Assembly: GCF_017921975.2 (NCBI RefSeq)
Contig: NZ_JAGEMO020000015.1
Location: 124,001-188,000 of the forward strand
DNA length: 64,000 nt
Source: Hymenobacter terricola
GTDB lineage: Bacteria; Bacteroidota; Bacteroidia; Cytophagales; Hymenobacteraceae
Reading direction: 5' to 3'
Position numbers and translations under genes: made by a program. Below, piece by piece: positions 35,954-46,221 of this stretch. The stretch's first letter is position 1. Every line of letters starts with the position of its first letter. A model generated the notes under the pieces. That model was not told the origin of the DNA. It saw only the letters and a program-made list of their open reading frames with translations, and searched no databases.

Positions 35954-38925
35954 TAGCTCTGCTCTGGAAATTCGGCGCGTAGGCTGGCCATCACCTGTTC
36001 GGTGATAGCGCGCACCCTGGCTACCTGTTGGGCCGCGTGCGCCGCCGTGGGCCGGGCGTTGCTATAGGCTTCAATTTCGCGGATAATGTGGCGGAGCTGC
36101 TCCACCCCCAAGCCGTCGAGGGAGCTTTTGAGGTGATGGGCGGCATCGCCCACGGCTTCCCAGTCGGTGTGCGTCAGGGCTTCGTCGAGAGCTGTGAGGA
36201 TGGCGGGCGTGGTTTCAATAAAAGCCCAGGCGAGGCGCCGGACAACGGCTTCGTCGTTGCGCACCAGCTGACGCACGTTGCTTAGGTCGTAGAGGGGAGT
36301 GGCTGAAGACATGGCAGGAGCGGGGGTGAAGTGGAGAGCGGGCTCGGCGGCAGCGTGTTGGCTGGCCAGCACGGCTTGCATGGTTTCAAGGAGTTGTTCT
36401 TCGCGATAAGGCTTGGCCAGGTAGCCAGCAAATCCGCTGGCTGTCAGGCGTTCGGCCTCGCCGGCCTGGGCTCGGGCCGTGAGCGCGATGATGGGAGTAG
36501 CGGCCCGCAGGGGGTCGGGGTGTTGGCGGAGGGCGCGGGCTGCGGTTTCACCGTCCATGCCGGGCATTTGGATGTCCATCAGCACCAAGTCGAACGGGCG
36601 GTGCTCGAACAGCTGAATGGCGGCCGGGCCGCTGGCGGCCGTGGTCACCTGCCAGCCCCAGTTGCGCAGCACGGTTTCGGCCAGCAGGCTGTTCACCAGG
36701 TTGTCTTCGACCACTAAAATGCGGCCGGTGATGGCAGCTTCCGGCGCATTGGCTGCGGCCTCAGGTGGCGTCGGCGCGGCCGTGGGTACTGGTGGAAAGG
36801 CCAGCGTAAAAGCAAAGGTGCTGCCCAGGCCCACTTCGCTGCTCACGCGCAGCACACCGCCCATCAGCCCCACCAGGCCTTCCGAAATGCTCAGGCCCAG
36901 CCCCGAGCCGCCGTACTCACGGTCGGTGCTGGCAGTGGCCTGCGCAAACGGCTCAAAGACCTTATCCAGCGTCTCGGCCGCGATTCCAACGCCCGTGTCG
37001 CTCACAGTGAACTGCAGCCACACCGTGCCCGCGGGCTCCGCGTGGCCGTGTGGGGGCGCTACGAGCCGGGCGCGCAACAGCACCTGGCCGGTTTCGGTGA
37101 ATTTGATGGCGTTGCTGACCAGATTCAGGAGCACCTGCCGCAGCCGGTGGGCATCGCCCAAGACGAGGGAAAGGCCCTGGCCAGTCGGTTTTTCGAGGCG
37201 CATGCGCAGGCCTTTTTCGCGGGCGCGGGGCCGTAGCAGGGCCGCGCAGCCCGCGAGCAATTCCTCGGGGCTAAACGGGGTGGCTTCGGGCTGCAGCTTG
37301 CCGGCTCCGAGGCGGGCGGTGGTCAGCACGTCGTTCAGCACCGTGAGCAGGTGGTCGGCCGACTCGCCCAGCAGCCGCAGGTAGTCGTGCTGGCTGCGGC
37401 TGAGCGTGGTTTTGGCCAGCACGCCCGTCAGGCCCAGGATGCCGTGCAGCGGCGTCCGAATCTCGTGGCTCATGTTGGCCAAGAAGTCCTGCTTGGCACG
37501 GGCGTCCACTTCGGCCGCGGCAATGGCGGCTTCCAGGGCCTGCTGGGTCACTTTCAGCTCGGTGATGTTGCTGTCCACGCCCAGCACCTGGGCCGTGCCA
37601 TCGGCGCGCACAAAAAGCCGTTTCGTGCTGCTGAACCACGACACGCTCCCGTCGGGGTAAGTGTATGATTCTTCAAGGGTCAGGTCTTCGCCCGTCTTCA
37701 GCACGTGCTGGTCCTGGCTGAGGTAGCGGGCCAGGTCGCCAGTAGTGGCTTGGGGAATGCTGGCCGTGCCGGCCAGCACCAGCTCCTCGGGGGTCATGTT
37801 GAAGAGGGCGGCCATGGAGCGGTTGGCCAGCAAGTAGTTGCCGAGCCCGTCCTTGAGGTAGATGGGGTGCGGCAGGGCATCGATAACCTGCCGGAACAGG
37901 CGGTGCTGCTCCGCTAAGTCGGCGGTGGCGGCCTGCGTGTGCTCGTCGTGGGCGCGTCGTTCGCTGGTGTCTTCGGCCACCCCAATCACGCTGGTGACCT
38001 GGCCTACGGCATCGCGCGCAAAGGGCGTGTGAGTGCTGCGCAGCCAGCGCAACGACCCGTTCCGGTGCTGCACAACGAACTCCAGGGTCAGGGTTTCGCC
38101 ATCGGGCAGCCGCGCCACTTCGGCCAGGTGCAGCTGAAACCGCGCCGATGCATTGGGGGGCATGAGGTGCGCCAGGGCCGCGCCGCTGGGAAAAGCCATC
38201 AGTTCCTCTTCGGTGTAGCCCAATAATGATTCAAGGCGCTGGTTGGCGAACACACTGCGGGCCTCGCGCAGGTCGTAGATGTAAATGAGGTTTGGCACCA
38301 GGTCCACTACCTGCCGCAGCAAATGCCGGTTTTGGCGCAGCTCCTCCACCACGGCGCGGTGGCGGGTTACGTCTTCGGCGCTGCCCATGATTTCCCGCAC
38401 CTTGCCACCGGGACCAAATGCGCTGGGCCGCGCCCGGATGCGCAGCCACCGCCACCCGCCGTCGCGGTGGCGCAGGCGGCAGTCCCAGCTCAGGGGCCGG
38501 TCTTCGTGCAAGTGCGCGTGAATATCATGGCTGCGAAGCTGCGCCAGGGAGGCAACGTGCAGCATCTTCTCCGTAAAGGCCGTTCCCAGCTTAATCAACT
38601 CCTGGTTGCTGTAGCCCAGCACGGTCTGGCAGTGCCGGTTGCAGTGCAGCAGCTGCCGGTGTTCCAGGTCGTAGCTGAACAGAATAAGGGGCACCTTGTC
38701 GACCACGCCGGGCCCAAACACTCCCGGTTCATTGGCATCGGGTTGCGAATCGGCGCGGGATACCGCCGGGAAAAGGGCCGGATTTGCTACCCGCTGCGCC
38801 GCCGGAACAGCCGCCCGGCGGGCCAGACGGGAAGGACGGGGTCGACGCATGATTGGGGAATGAATGAGGATGGCTATCCCAAATCTACTGACTAAAACAC
38901 GGTGCCGCCGGAACGGTCCGCTCAC
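35953..38925 (-). CDS. Hybrid sensor histidine kinase with PAS repeats, REC and HPt
   Basis: A 990-aa soluble hybrid kinase. Three PAS domains (about residues 75-190, 200-325, 340-460) are followed by HisKA with His in SHEIRTPLHG, HATPase_c (NLVSNAIKFTETG, DTGVGI, GGSGLGLSI), a receiver (Asp in LVLMDIQMPG) and a C-terminal HPt domain (His in AHHLKSSLDG), giving a full phosphorelay. The GTG start at 38925 overlaps the TGA of the regulator by 4 bp; an ATG at 38850 is an alternative. No TM segment was seen. It likely signals to the NtrC-like protein encoded just upstream. Confidence 0.93.
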   Translation of the reverse strand: MSGPFRRHRVLVSRFGIAILIHSPIMRRPRPSRLARRAAVPAAQRVANPALFPAVSRADSQPDANEPGVFGPGVVDKVPLILFSYDLEHRQLLHCNRHCQTVLGYSNQELIKLGTAFTEKMLHVASLAQLRSHDIHAHLHEDRPLSWDCRLRHRDGGWRWLRIRARPSAFGPGGKVREIMGSAEDVTRHRAVVEELRQNRHLLRQVVDLVPNLIYIYDLREARSVFANQRLESLLGYTEEELMAFPSGAALAHLMPPNASARFQLHLAEVARLPDGETLTLEFVVQHRNGSLRWLRSTHTPFARDAVGQVTSVIGVAEDTSERRAHDEHTQAATADLAEQHRLFRQVIDALPHPIYLKDGLGNYLLANRSMAALFNMTPEELVLAGTASIPQATTGDLARYLSQDQHVLKTGEDLTLEESYTYPDGSVSWFSSTKRLFVRADGTAQVLGVDSNITELKVTQQALEAAIAAAEVDARAKQDFLANMSHEIRTPLHGILGLTGVLAKTTLSRSQHDYLRLLGESADHLLTVLNDVLTTARLGAGKLQPEATPFSPEELLAGCAALLRPRAREKGLRMRLEKPTGQGLSLVLGDAHRLRQVLLNLVSNAIKFTETGQVLLRARLVAPPHGHAEPAGTVWLQFTVSDTGVGIAAETLDKVFEPFAQATASTDREYGGSGLGLSISEGLVGLMGGVLRVSSEVGLGSTFAFTLAFPPVPTAAPTPPEAAANAPEAAITGRILVVEDNLVNSLLAETVLRNWGWQVTTAASGPAAIQLFEHRPFDLVLMDIQMPGMDGETAARALRQHPDPLRAATPIIALTARAQAGEAERLTASGFAGYLAKPYREEQLLETMQAVLASQHAAAEPALHFTPAPAMSSATPLYDLSNVRQLVRNDEAVVRRLAWAFIETTPAILTALDEALTHTDWEAVGDAAHHLKSSLDGLGVEQLRHIIREIEAYSNARPTAAHAAQQVARVRAITEQVMASLRAEFPEQS

Positions 38926-40280
38926 GCTAGGTGCAACTCCTGCTGCTGTATCATCCGGTAAATGGTCGACTTGCCGATGCGTAGCTTCGCCGCCACTGCC
39001 AGCACGTCACCGGCCATCTCGTCGAGGCAGTTTTGCACGATGGCCGTGGTCTGTTCGCGCAACGACAGCGCGCTGCCGGGCCCCACCGCGGCGCGGCCGG
39101 CGCGCAGGGGCAGGTCGTCGGCATCAATCAGCTCGCCATCGGCCAGCACGGTGGCCAGCTCCATCACGGCCTTCAGCTCGCGCACGTTGCCCGGAAAGGA
39201 ATGTTCGCGCAGCCGCTCCCGGGCGCAGTCGGTGAGCTGGCGCAGGGGCAAGTTGTTGAGGCTGCAAAAGTCGCGCACAAATACCTCGGCCAGCAGCAGC
39301 ACGTCCGTGCCGCGCTGGCGCAGCGGTGGCAGCGCAATGGGCAGGCCCAGCAGGCGATAGTACAAGTCTTCGCGGAAGCGGCCGGCCTGCACCTCGGCCA
39401 GCAGGTCGCGGTGCGTGGCCACCACCAGGCGCACATCGAAGGGCACGTGCTGGCTGCCGCCCACCCGCGTCACCTCGCGCTCTTGCAGCACCCGCAGCAG
39501 TTTGGCTTGCAGGCTCAGGTCGAGGTCCGCTATTTCGTCCAGAAACAGCGTGCCGCCGTTGGCTTCTTCCAGCCGGCCCATGCGCCGCGCCACCGCCCCG
39601 GTAAAGGCGCCTTTCTCATGCCCAAACAATTCGCTTTCCACCAGTTCGTGGGGAATCGCGGCCATGTTCACGGCCACAAACGGCTGGCCGGCCCGGCTCG
39701 ATTGGAAGTGAATGGCTTTGGCCACCAGCTCTTTGCCGGTGCCCGTTTCGCCGCTCACGCTCACGGTGATGGCCGTGCGGGCCGCTTTGGCAATGAGCGT
39801 GTGCACCAGCTGAATGGACGAGTGCTCGCCGAGAATGGCTTGGCCAGGACCGTAGCGCACCCCAATTTGCTGGCGCAGCTGGTTGTTTTCGCGGCGCAGG
39901 CGGGCTTGCTGCTCCACTTTTCCCACAATGTTCCAGAGGCGGTCCAGCGTGTTTTCGTCCTTCACCAGGTAGTCGTAGGCGCCCTGGCGCAGCATGCTAA
40001 CGGCCGTGCTGACGTCTTCCTGGCCCGAGATGACGAGGACTTCCGTGCCGGGCAGCCGCTCCCGAATCTGACGCAGCACCATTTCGCCTTTGGCGTCGGG
40101 CAGCGAATAATCGAGGGTGATAAAGTCGGGTTGCTCCCCTAATTGGTCGAGGCAGGCACGAGCCGTCGCGAACCTGTGCACGCTGTGGTTCGGGTTTTGG
40201 CCCAATCGGTGCAAAAGCAGTTCGCCGTACCACTCGTTGTCCTCAACCACAAAAATTTTGAAGGGAATAATTGGCGTCAT
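38922..40280 (-). CDS. NtrC-type sigma-54-dependent response regulator
   Basis: A 452-aa activator. The start at 40280 (MTPIIPFKIFVVEDNEWYGE) is chosen over 40343 because it begins right at the receiver. The phospho-acceptor Asp is in ITLDYSLPD, with Lys in YLVKDEN. The AAA+ domain shows Walker [10 protein letters not shown], the intact GAFTGA loop, FLDEIADL and SFPGNVRELK; a Fis-type HTH ends the protein (VAAKLRIGKSTIYRMIQQQ). It is the first gene of the operon with the hybrid kinase. Its target could be the gene divergent at 40650, which has a -24/-12-like element. Confidence 0.95.
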   Translation of the reverse strand: MTPIIPFKIFVVEDNEWYGELLLHRLGQNPNHSVHRFATARACLDQLGEQPDFITLDYSLPDAKGEMVLRQIRERLPGTEVLVISGQEDVSTAVSMLRQGAYDYLVKDENTLDRLWNIVGKVEQQARLRRENNQLRQQIGVRYGPGQAILGEHSSIQLVHTLIAKAARTAITVSVSGETGTGKELVAKAIHFQSSRAGQPFVAVNMAAIPHELVESELFGHEKGAFTGAVARRMGRLEEANGGTLFLDEIADLDLSLQAKLLRVLQEREVTRVGGSQHVPFDVRLVVATHRDLLAEVQAGRFREDLYYRLLGLPIALPPLRQRGTDVLLLAEVFVRDFCSLNNLPLRQLTDCARERLREHSFPGNVRELKAVMELATVLADGELIDADDLPLRAGRAAVGPGSALSLREQTTAIVQNCLDEMAGDVLAVAAKLRIGKSTIYRMIQQQELHLA

Positions 40281-40649
40281 AGCAAAAAAGTCAATGTAGA
40301 AACCTCGCCGGGGCTGAAACAAAATGCCGAAGCAGGAAAGCACAAGCGTATTTCAACGATAATATAAAAAAAATTATATTACAAAAATACGTCTTAATTT
40401 GCTTGTCTCGACAAAAAAAATGCTAAAATAAAGGCGTATACGTAGTTGGGATGCGAATGGATTGACGTGAGTAAACTGGTGGATTCTCGTTTTAGGAACA
40501 AAATCCCATTATGGGATAAAAAGTTTCTCAGAGAAAATTGTATCTAGCTGATTTATAGTTTAAAGGTAACAGTAAAACGTCATGGACGCGGAATTGCACG
40601 GAAGGAGCTGGCACAGTGCCAACGACTTAAAAATATTTTCTAGCGCATC
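40281..40649. promoter_or_regulatory. AT-rich divergent promoter region with a possible sigma-54 element
   Basis: At 40583-40598 TGG is followed after 8 bases by TTGCA, with GG and GC 10 bases apart as in -24/-12 promoters, though the consensus CAC part is absent. A TGGCAC-A-GTGCCA palindrome is at 40609-40621. Nothing coding was found. The element is weak and may be chance. Confidence 0.35.
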
Positions 40650-42924
40650 ATGTACACACTCAATTCACCCGCTGTTCAGCTTGCCCGGTTTCGGGCTTGG
40701 CTGGTTGCCCTCGTCATTTCCTTGCTGGTTGGCAGTGCGGCTGCGGTTTCAGCCCAAACCACGCTGCCGGCTTATTATTCAACGGGTAGCAACGCAAGTC
40801 AAATTACCCAGCCCTCACCCCAGATATCGGGTAGTGGCAACGTAACGGCGGGGGCTAGCGCCGCTGATGGGGATTTCAGCACGTTTGCCACCCTGACCAC
40901 CGATGTATCGGCAACGGTGGGGCCACCCGTGGCCCTGCGCCTGCAGCTCACGGGCGTGGCTCCGGCCGGCTACCGGGCCGGGGTGCTGCTGGCCAACGCC
41001 ACCGGCCTGCTCAGCCTGAATGCGCTGGGCACCGTCAGGCTCCGCACTTATCTGACCGGGGCCACGCCGGAGCTGTGCGAAGAAAAGATAGTGCGGGCCG
41101 ATATCGTCAGAACGGCGTTGCTGGCCACTGACCGCCCCACGCAATTGGAATTCACGTCGTCGCTGTCATTTGATGCCGTGGAGATTGAGATATCCGGGCT
41201 GGTTGGGGTGCTTTATACCACCAGTATCTACTATGCCTACGGGGTGCGGCCGGGCATCCAGACCGTGGCTGCCGGTTACCTGACCCGGTTTGCTGCGCCC
41301 ACCAGTGCCCAGTACAACACCAAAGACTACACGGGCCTGGCCTGCCTCGTCACCGATGTGGACGACGCCCAAAATGTTGCCGATTACGACCTGACCAACT
41401 ATGCCACGTTCAAAAGCGTGCTCACAGTGGCTTGCCCGCCCTCGTTGCGTGCGAAGCTGGCCGGTGTGCCCGCAGGTGGCGCTCCGGCGGGCTACTACGC
41501 CGGGTTTGTGGTGGGGCAGGCGGGCCTGCTGGATGCGGGCGTGCTGAGCGGACTGCGAATCAGCACGTATCTGGCCGGCACGTTACAGGAAAAGTTTACC
41601 GGAACCAATCTGCTTGAGCTAACGGCGTTGCCCGGTGGCAAAGCCCAACTGACGGCCCCCACCACCATGCCGTTCGACGAGGTGTGCATTTCGCGGACGG
41701 GCCTCATCACGGCGGTTGATAACCTGAACATCTATTACGGTTTTGGGCTGGCCCCGCAAGCGTTTCAGGGCATCAACCCGGTGCTTTCCAACTTTGGTAC
41801 ACCTAACTACGCCGGGAGATTATAGCAATAGCCCGGTGCAATTTGCTACCGTAAACGTGGTGGTGGGCGGTACCGTCACGGGCACCGTTTCCGTGAAGGT
41901 TTTGGAAGTGGTGAACCCCGGGAATGCGGCCGACAACGACAATAACAACTACGCCCAGATTAATACCACCGGCCTTGGGCTGGTTACTGGCACTACGAGA
42001 GCCAGCCTGCGGCTTCGCATCAACGGCAACGGCAACGGCCACGCCGGCAACCGCGTGGGCATGGTGGTGGGGCAAGGGGCCGGCCTGCTCGACCTGACGG
42101 CTCTGCAGCAGTTCACGGTGCTGACGTATGATGCCAGCGGCAACCTCATCGAAACCAAAACCGGGGCCAGCCTGCTGGGCGTGAGTTTGCTGCCGGACTT
42201 CACCGACCGCAGCAAAGTGTCTTTTCTGGCCACGCGCGATTTCGCCTACGTCGAGCTGGAGGTGAACAGCGCCGCATCCGTGCTTTCCAATACCCGGGTT
42301 TACTACGCTTTTGCCGAAGACGTGCCGCTGCTGTCGGTGCCATACCCGCTTCCCGTGGAACTGGCTGCCTTTACCGGCCGCTGGGCCAGCGACGCCGCCG
42401 AGCTGAGCTGGACCACGGCTTCTGAAACGAACAGCCGCTATTTTGTGGTGGAGCGCTCGACTGGCAACGACGATGCTTTCCGCGCGGTGGGGCAGGTAGC
42501 CGCCGCCGGCACCAGCACCCGCGCCCGCGCCTACAAGTTCCGCGATGCGGAAGCCAAGGCCCAGGGTGTCGCCGCGCTTTACTACCGCTTGCGGCAGGTG
42601 GACTTGGATGGCAAAGAAGCCTTTTCGCCACTTGTGGCCATAACGGTGGGCAAGTCGGCCCTGGCCACGCCGCAGCTGGCAGTGTACCCCAACCCCACTG
42701 CCGATGCGCAGGCGGTGCAGGTGAGCTGCCTCAACCTGCCCGCCGCCGGTGGCCTGGTGCAGACGTACTCGCAACTGGGCCAGCTGGTGAGCCAGCTACC
42801 CGTAGCCGAAACCACGACGCGGCTGGCGCTGCCCACGCTGGCACCGGGCCTCTACTATGTAGTGCTGCGCACGGTGAGCGGGCAGCAGCTGGCCGGGCAA
42901 AAGCTGGTGATTAGAGGGAACTAG
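40650..42924 (+). pseudogene. T9SS type A cargo protein with three repeat units, split by a one-base frameshift
   Basis: Signal peptide (LVALVISLLVGSAAAVSAQT), then three related units of about 170-185 aa. Each ends with the pattern GLLxxxxLxxxxxxTY and an IYYxFG/VYYAFA segment, at about 40.9-41.2, 41.4-41.75 and 42.0-42.3 kb. The first ORF stops at 41823-41825; deleting one G from GGG at 41814-41816 joins it to the second frame, giving about 757 aa. The C-terminus is a CTD with VYPNPTADAQ and LYYVVLRTVSGQQLAGQKLV. It is either a disrupted gene or a sequencing error at a homopolymer. Confidence 0.85.
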
Positions 42925-42949
42925 ATTGCGGCCAGGCGGCGAGTTTACC

Positions 42950-42998
42950 GTGCACTAAAAAGCCCCGCCGGCATTGCCGGTGGGGCTTTTTAGTGCAC
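42950..42998. terminator. Bidirectional terminator with 24-bp arms
   Basis: Arms 42950-42973 and 42975-42998 (GTGCACTAAAAAGCCCCGCC and complement, one mismatch) have A- and T-runs inside the stem. It lies between the convergent T9SS cargo genes. Confidence 0.88.
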
Positions 42999-43032
42999 GG
43001 GTTGGGTTTCGGCACAAGCCGTTTGGTGTAGT

Positions 43033-44655
43033 TTATTGAGCGGCGTTGTGCAACAGGCGCACGGTTTGGGTGCTGCCAGCGGTGCGGGCCAGGTAGAGGC
43101 CGGCCGGCAAACCGGGAGCGGGCTGCCAGCGCACAGTGCCATCGGCCTGGCTGCGCACGGTGGCCACGGTGCGCCCCAGGTAATCGCAAATAGTGAGGGC
43201 TTGCACGCCGGGCGTGGCCAGCTGGAACTGCACCTGGTCGGTGAAAGGATTGGGGAAGGCGGCCACTGCCAGCGCCGTGCTCGTGCGGGTGGCCAGGGCC
43301 GTGCCGGTTACGCGGAAGGTGAGCACCTGGGAGTCGAGGCCTTTGAGGGGACAGGCGTTGTCTTCGGCCGTCACGGCCACGCGGTACAGGCCAGTGGGCA
43401 AGCTAAGCGGCGGCGTGAAGGTGAGGCGGGCCTGGCCACCGCCCAGGTTCTGTAGCGTGGTGCCGGGCGCCGCGTTGTAGTCCAGGCTCAGGGTCAGGGT
43501 TTGGGCGGCGTTGGCGTCGCTGGCCGTCACCAGCACCGAAACCGGCTCGCCGGCCAGCACCGGAATTATCCGGCCGAAAGGTTGCACCACGTTTTGCGAA
43601 CCCGAACCGGTGCCGGTTTGGATGGTGACGGCCGGGCCGAGGCGGGGCAAGGTATTGGTGCCGCAGTCGTACACCACGAAATACAGCTCGCGGCGCGTAG
43701 TACCCACCTGCACGTAGCTGCCGTTGATGCGGCGGAACTCGGTGATTTTTACCACCGCCGCGTATTTGTTATCGCCCACGGCCGACGCGCTGGGGATGTA
43801 GCGGGCCGGCTGTAGCTGAATGCTGCCATTGCTGGCATTGAAATGAAACAGCGGCGTACCCGTTTTGAGCGGGCAGGTGCCCGTGGTGTCGTAGGCCACA
43901 TAAACGGGCACTGCGGCGGAGTAGTTACTTATTGTTGGGGTCTGGAAAATGCACAATGGACTGGTGGAGATAACAACTAGCCCGCCTGGCTGAGGGTAAG
44001 GCGCATAAGCCGCCGCGGTGCCACAGGCCTCCAGCGGGCTTTCCTGGGTGTACACCAGCGAATCGCCGTCTGCGTCGAACGCGTTGTTGCTCACGTTGCT
44101 CAGGCGATTCCAGGGAATGTAAGACACCGGCAATGCGCTGGCCACCGATGAGTTATTCGCAATGGCCACGCCCGTGGTGCCGCCCACGGGCACCAGGCTA
44201 TTGAGCGTGGCTTCCAGGTAAAAATCACCAGGCGCAGCAAGATTGGTGGTGCTGGGCCGGGCACTCTGGGAGGTGCTCAGCACCCAGTGCGCCGCCGGCG
44301 GCAGGGTAACGTCGACGCTGTACGTGTAGGCCTCCGAATTGGTAACGGTGCCGCCGCAAATGCCCGTTAGGGTAGCGCAGTACTGCCGGCCCGCGATGGC
44401 CGCGCCCACCTGCACGAATGGGGCCGTGACCGTAGCAGCGGTGTTGCAGCCCCCGTTGCGGCATTCCAGCGTGAATGGTGAAGGAAGAATGCCCGAGCAG
44501 TCGCGGTAAATGTGCAGCGTGACGCGGTAGCGGTTGTTGCCAAGCGCGGCGTAAGTGAGGTCACCGCCTTGAAGGTGGCTGGCGGCGGCCGGCTGCGCGG
44601 CCCACAGGCTCAGCCCGGTCAGAAGCAGCAGGAAGAAGCGTAAGGATTTTAGCAT
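43033..44655 (-). CDS. T9SS type A sorting-domain protein, large secreted
   Basis: A 540-aa protein. The start at 44655 (MLKSLRFFLLLLTGLSLWAA) gives a signal peptide; the ORF extends to 44751 without one. The mature start ASHLQGGDLTYAALGNNRYR is a form seen in many Bacteroidota cell-surface proteins annotated as gliding-motility- or PKD-associated. Cys pairs (IYRDCSGILP, CRNGGCNTA, ICGGTVTN) suggest disulfides. The C-terminal domain AAFPNPFTDQVQFQLATPG to LYLARTAGSTQTVRLLHN is the T9SS signal. No enzymatic motif was recognised; adhesion or matrix function is a guess. Confidence 0.85.
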   Translation of the reverse strand: MLKSLRFFLLLLTGLSLWAAQPAAASHLQGGDLTYAALGNNRYRVTLHIYRDCSGILPSPFTLECRNGGCNTAATVTAPFVQVGAAIAGRQYCATLTGICGGTVTNSEAYTYSVDVTLPPAAHWVLSTSQSARPSTTNLAAPGDFYLEATLNSLVPVGGTTGVAIANNSSVASALPVSYIPWNRLSNVSNNAFDADGDSLVYTQESPLEACGTAAAYAPYPQPGGLVVISTSPLCIFQTPTISNYSAAVPVYVAYDTTGTCPLKTGTPLFHFNASNGSIQLQPARYIPSASAVGDNKYAAVVKITEFRRINGSYVQVGTTRRELYFVVYDCGTNTLPRLGPAVTIQTGTGSGSQNVVQPFGRIIPVLAGEPVSVLVTASDANAAQTLTLSLDYNAAPGTTLQNLGGGQARLTFTPPLSLPTGLYRVAVTAEDNACPLKGLDSQVLTFRVTGTALATRTSTALAVAAFPNPFTDQVQFQLATPGVQALTICDYLGRTVATVRSQADGTVRWQPAPGLPAGLYLARTAGSTQTVRLLHNAAQ

Positions 44656-44971
44656 GTGACAGGGGAAAAGTGAAAAAGTGAAAAAGGGTACTGGTGGATG
44701 TGAGAATTGAAGGCACGAATCCTCGCGCAACAGGCAGTACTGGCTTGGCAATATTGGCCACGCATTAGCCGTGGTATGCTGTTACTGTTGGGATTGCGCT
44801 GATTTACAGGTCAAATACCGTTCCAAAAAAAGAATAAATACGATGCAGGAATTTGTAAATGCATTGCCGGACCAACTGTTAATGTAGCCGTAACATGTTG
44901 GTATGATGGAGGCAACTCTATTGCTGGACTTTTGCGGCTACAAACCACCAACCTCCCATTCTTACATTTTT
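44656..44971. other. Intergenic region, 316 bp
   Basis: Divergent starts of the T9SS protein and the nuclease. The sequence is AT-richer. No clear promoter box or hairpin was identified. Confidence 0.5.
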
Positions 44972-45856
44972 ATGAAGCGAACGATTACCCGATTAAGCAG
45001 CATGGCGCTGCTCATGGCGCTGGCCGCCTCTTGCTCGCGCGACGAGCAGGTGACTCCCAATACCCCCACTGCCGCCGTGGCAAACCAGGACGCTACCCGC
45101 GACAGCAACCTGGCCATGGGCAACCCCAGCGGAGCCGTGACCGACGCCACCAACTACCCCAATAACTACCTGATGACCAAAACCCAGTACACCCTGTCGT
45201 ATAGCCGCGACAAGGGCAAGCCGAACTGGGTGAGCTGGCACCTGAGCAGCGCCTGGCTGGGCAGCACCGCCCGCCAGGACAATTTCGCTTCCGATGCCTC
45301 GCTGCCCAGCTCCTGGTACCACGTGGGCAGCACCAGCTACAGCGGCTCGGGCTTCGACCGCGGCCACAACTGCCCTTCGGCCGACCGCACCGGCTCGGTG
45401 GCTGATAACACAGCCACCTTCCTCATGACCAACATGATGCCCCAGGCCCCCACCAACAACCAGCAAACCTGGGCCGGCCTCGAGAACTACGCCCGCACCC
45501 TGGTGGGCCAGGGCTATGAGTGCTACATCATCGCGGGCAGCTACGGCAGCGGCGGCACGGGCACCAATGGCTATGCCACCACCATCAACAGCGGCCACAT
45601 TGCCGTGCCCAGCAACTGCTGGAAAGTGCTGGTGGTGCTGCCCGAAGGCAGCTCCGACGCCAGCCGCGTAACCACCAGCACCCGCGTCATCGCCGTGGAC
45701 ATGCCCAACACCAACTCCATCGGCACGGCCTGGGGCGCTTACCGCACCAGTGTGAATGCCATTGAGGCCGCCACGGGCTACGACATCCTGTCGGCCGTCT
45801 CGACGACGGTGCAAACCACCATCGAGTCGAAAGTAGACACCGGCCCGACGAGCTGA
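44972..45856 (+). CDS. Secreted DNA/RNA non-specific endonuclease (lipoprotein)
   Basis: A 294-aa nuclease of the NUC family. The start at 44972 (MKRTITRLSSMALLMALAAS) gives a lipobox LAASC, so the protein is probably surface-attached. The active-site motif is FDRGHNCPSADR with the general-base His, followed by the metal-binding Asn in MTNMMPQAP. YTLSYSRDKGKPNWVSWHL is the family's N-terminal pattern. It may degrade nucleic acid for nutrition, or act on competitors. A strong hairpin terminator follows. Confidence 0.93.
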   Translation: MKRTITRLSSMALLMALAASCSRDEQVTPNTPTAAVANQDATRDSNLAMGNPSGAVTDATNYPNNYLMTKTQYTLSYSRDKGKPNWVSWHLSSAWLGSTARQDNFASDASLPSSWYHVGSTSYSGSGFDRGHNCPSADRTGSVADNTATFLMTNMMPQAPTNNQQTWAGLENYARTLVGQGYECYIIAGSYGSGGTGTNGYATTINSGHIAVPSNCWKVLVVLPEGSSDASRVTTSTRVIAVDMPNTNSIGTAWGAYRTSVNAIEAATGYDILSAVSTTVQTTIESKVDTGPTS

Positions 45857-46187
45857 GAAAATGGATTTTGCTGATTTACCCAGCTTTTCGGGCATTTATT
45901 TGCGCCGGTAGTAAGTAAAATCAGCAGGCATTAAAAAGCCCATGAAATACGACTGTATTTCATGGGCTTTTTGCTGACCGAAAATACCGGTGGCACCTTG
46001 GGTAGAGGAATAAAGAGTCAAAGTTACGGCGGCTTCTGCTTGCAAAGCAACAGGTTAGAAAATGCCGAATTTTTTTTGGCCCCGAGAGCTGGTCTTGAAA
46101 AGTGCGCTGTTTAACGAGTTAAGCCGAAAACGAAAGCTGAAAAAAGTGCGGAAAAAGTGCGCAATAAAAACTTAACATGACCAAAGA
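45857..46187. other. Intergenic stretch after the nuclease gene
   Basis: Apart from the terminator at 45933, only AT-rich sequence was seen. Two GTGCG(C/G) words around 46148-46162 stand close to the promoter of the next gene. Confidence 0.5.
45933..45972. terminator. Strong terminator hairpin, 18-bp arms
   Basis: AAAAAGCCCATGAAATAC at 45933-45950 and its exact complement at 45955-45972 around a 4-base loop, with T-run. It ends the nuclease transcript. Confidence 0.9.
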
Positions 46188-46217
46188 TTTGCCCGGCGTA
46201 AACATTCCGTAATTTTG
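46188..46217 (+). promoter_or_regulatory. Bacteroidota promoter, TTTG-N18-TAATTTTG
   Basis: TTTG at 46188-46191, 18-bp spacer, and TAATTTTG at 46210-46217, matching both -33 and -7 elements. Transcription should start near 46222-46225, 225 bp before the AsnRS-like gene. Confidence 0.85.
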
Positions 46218-46221
46218 CATC

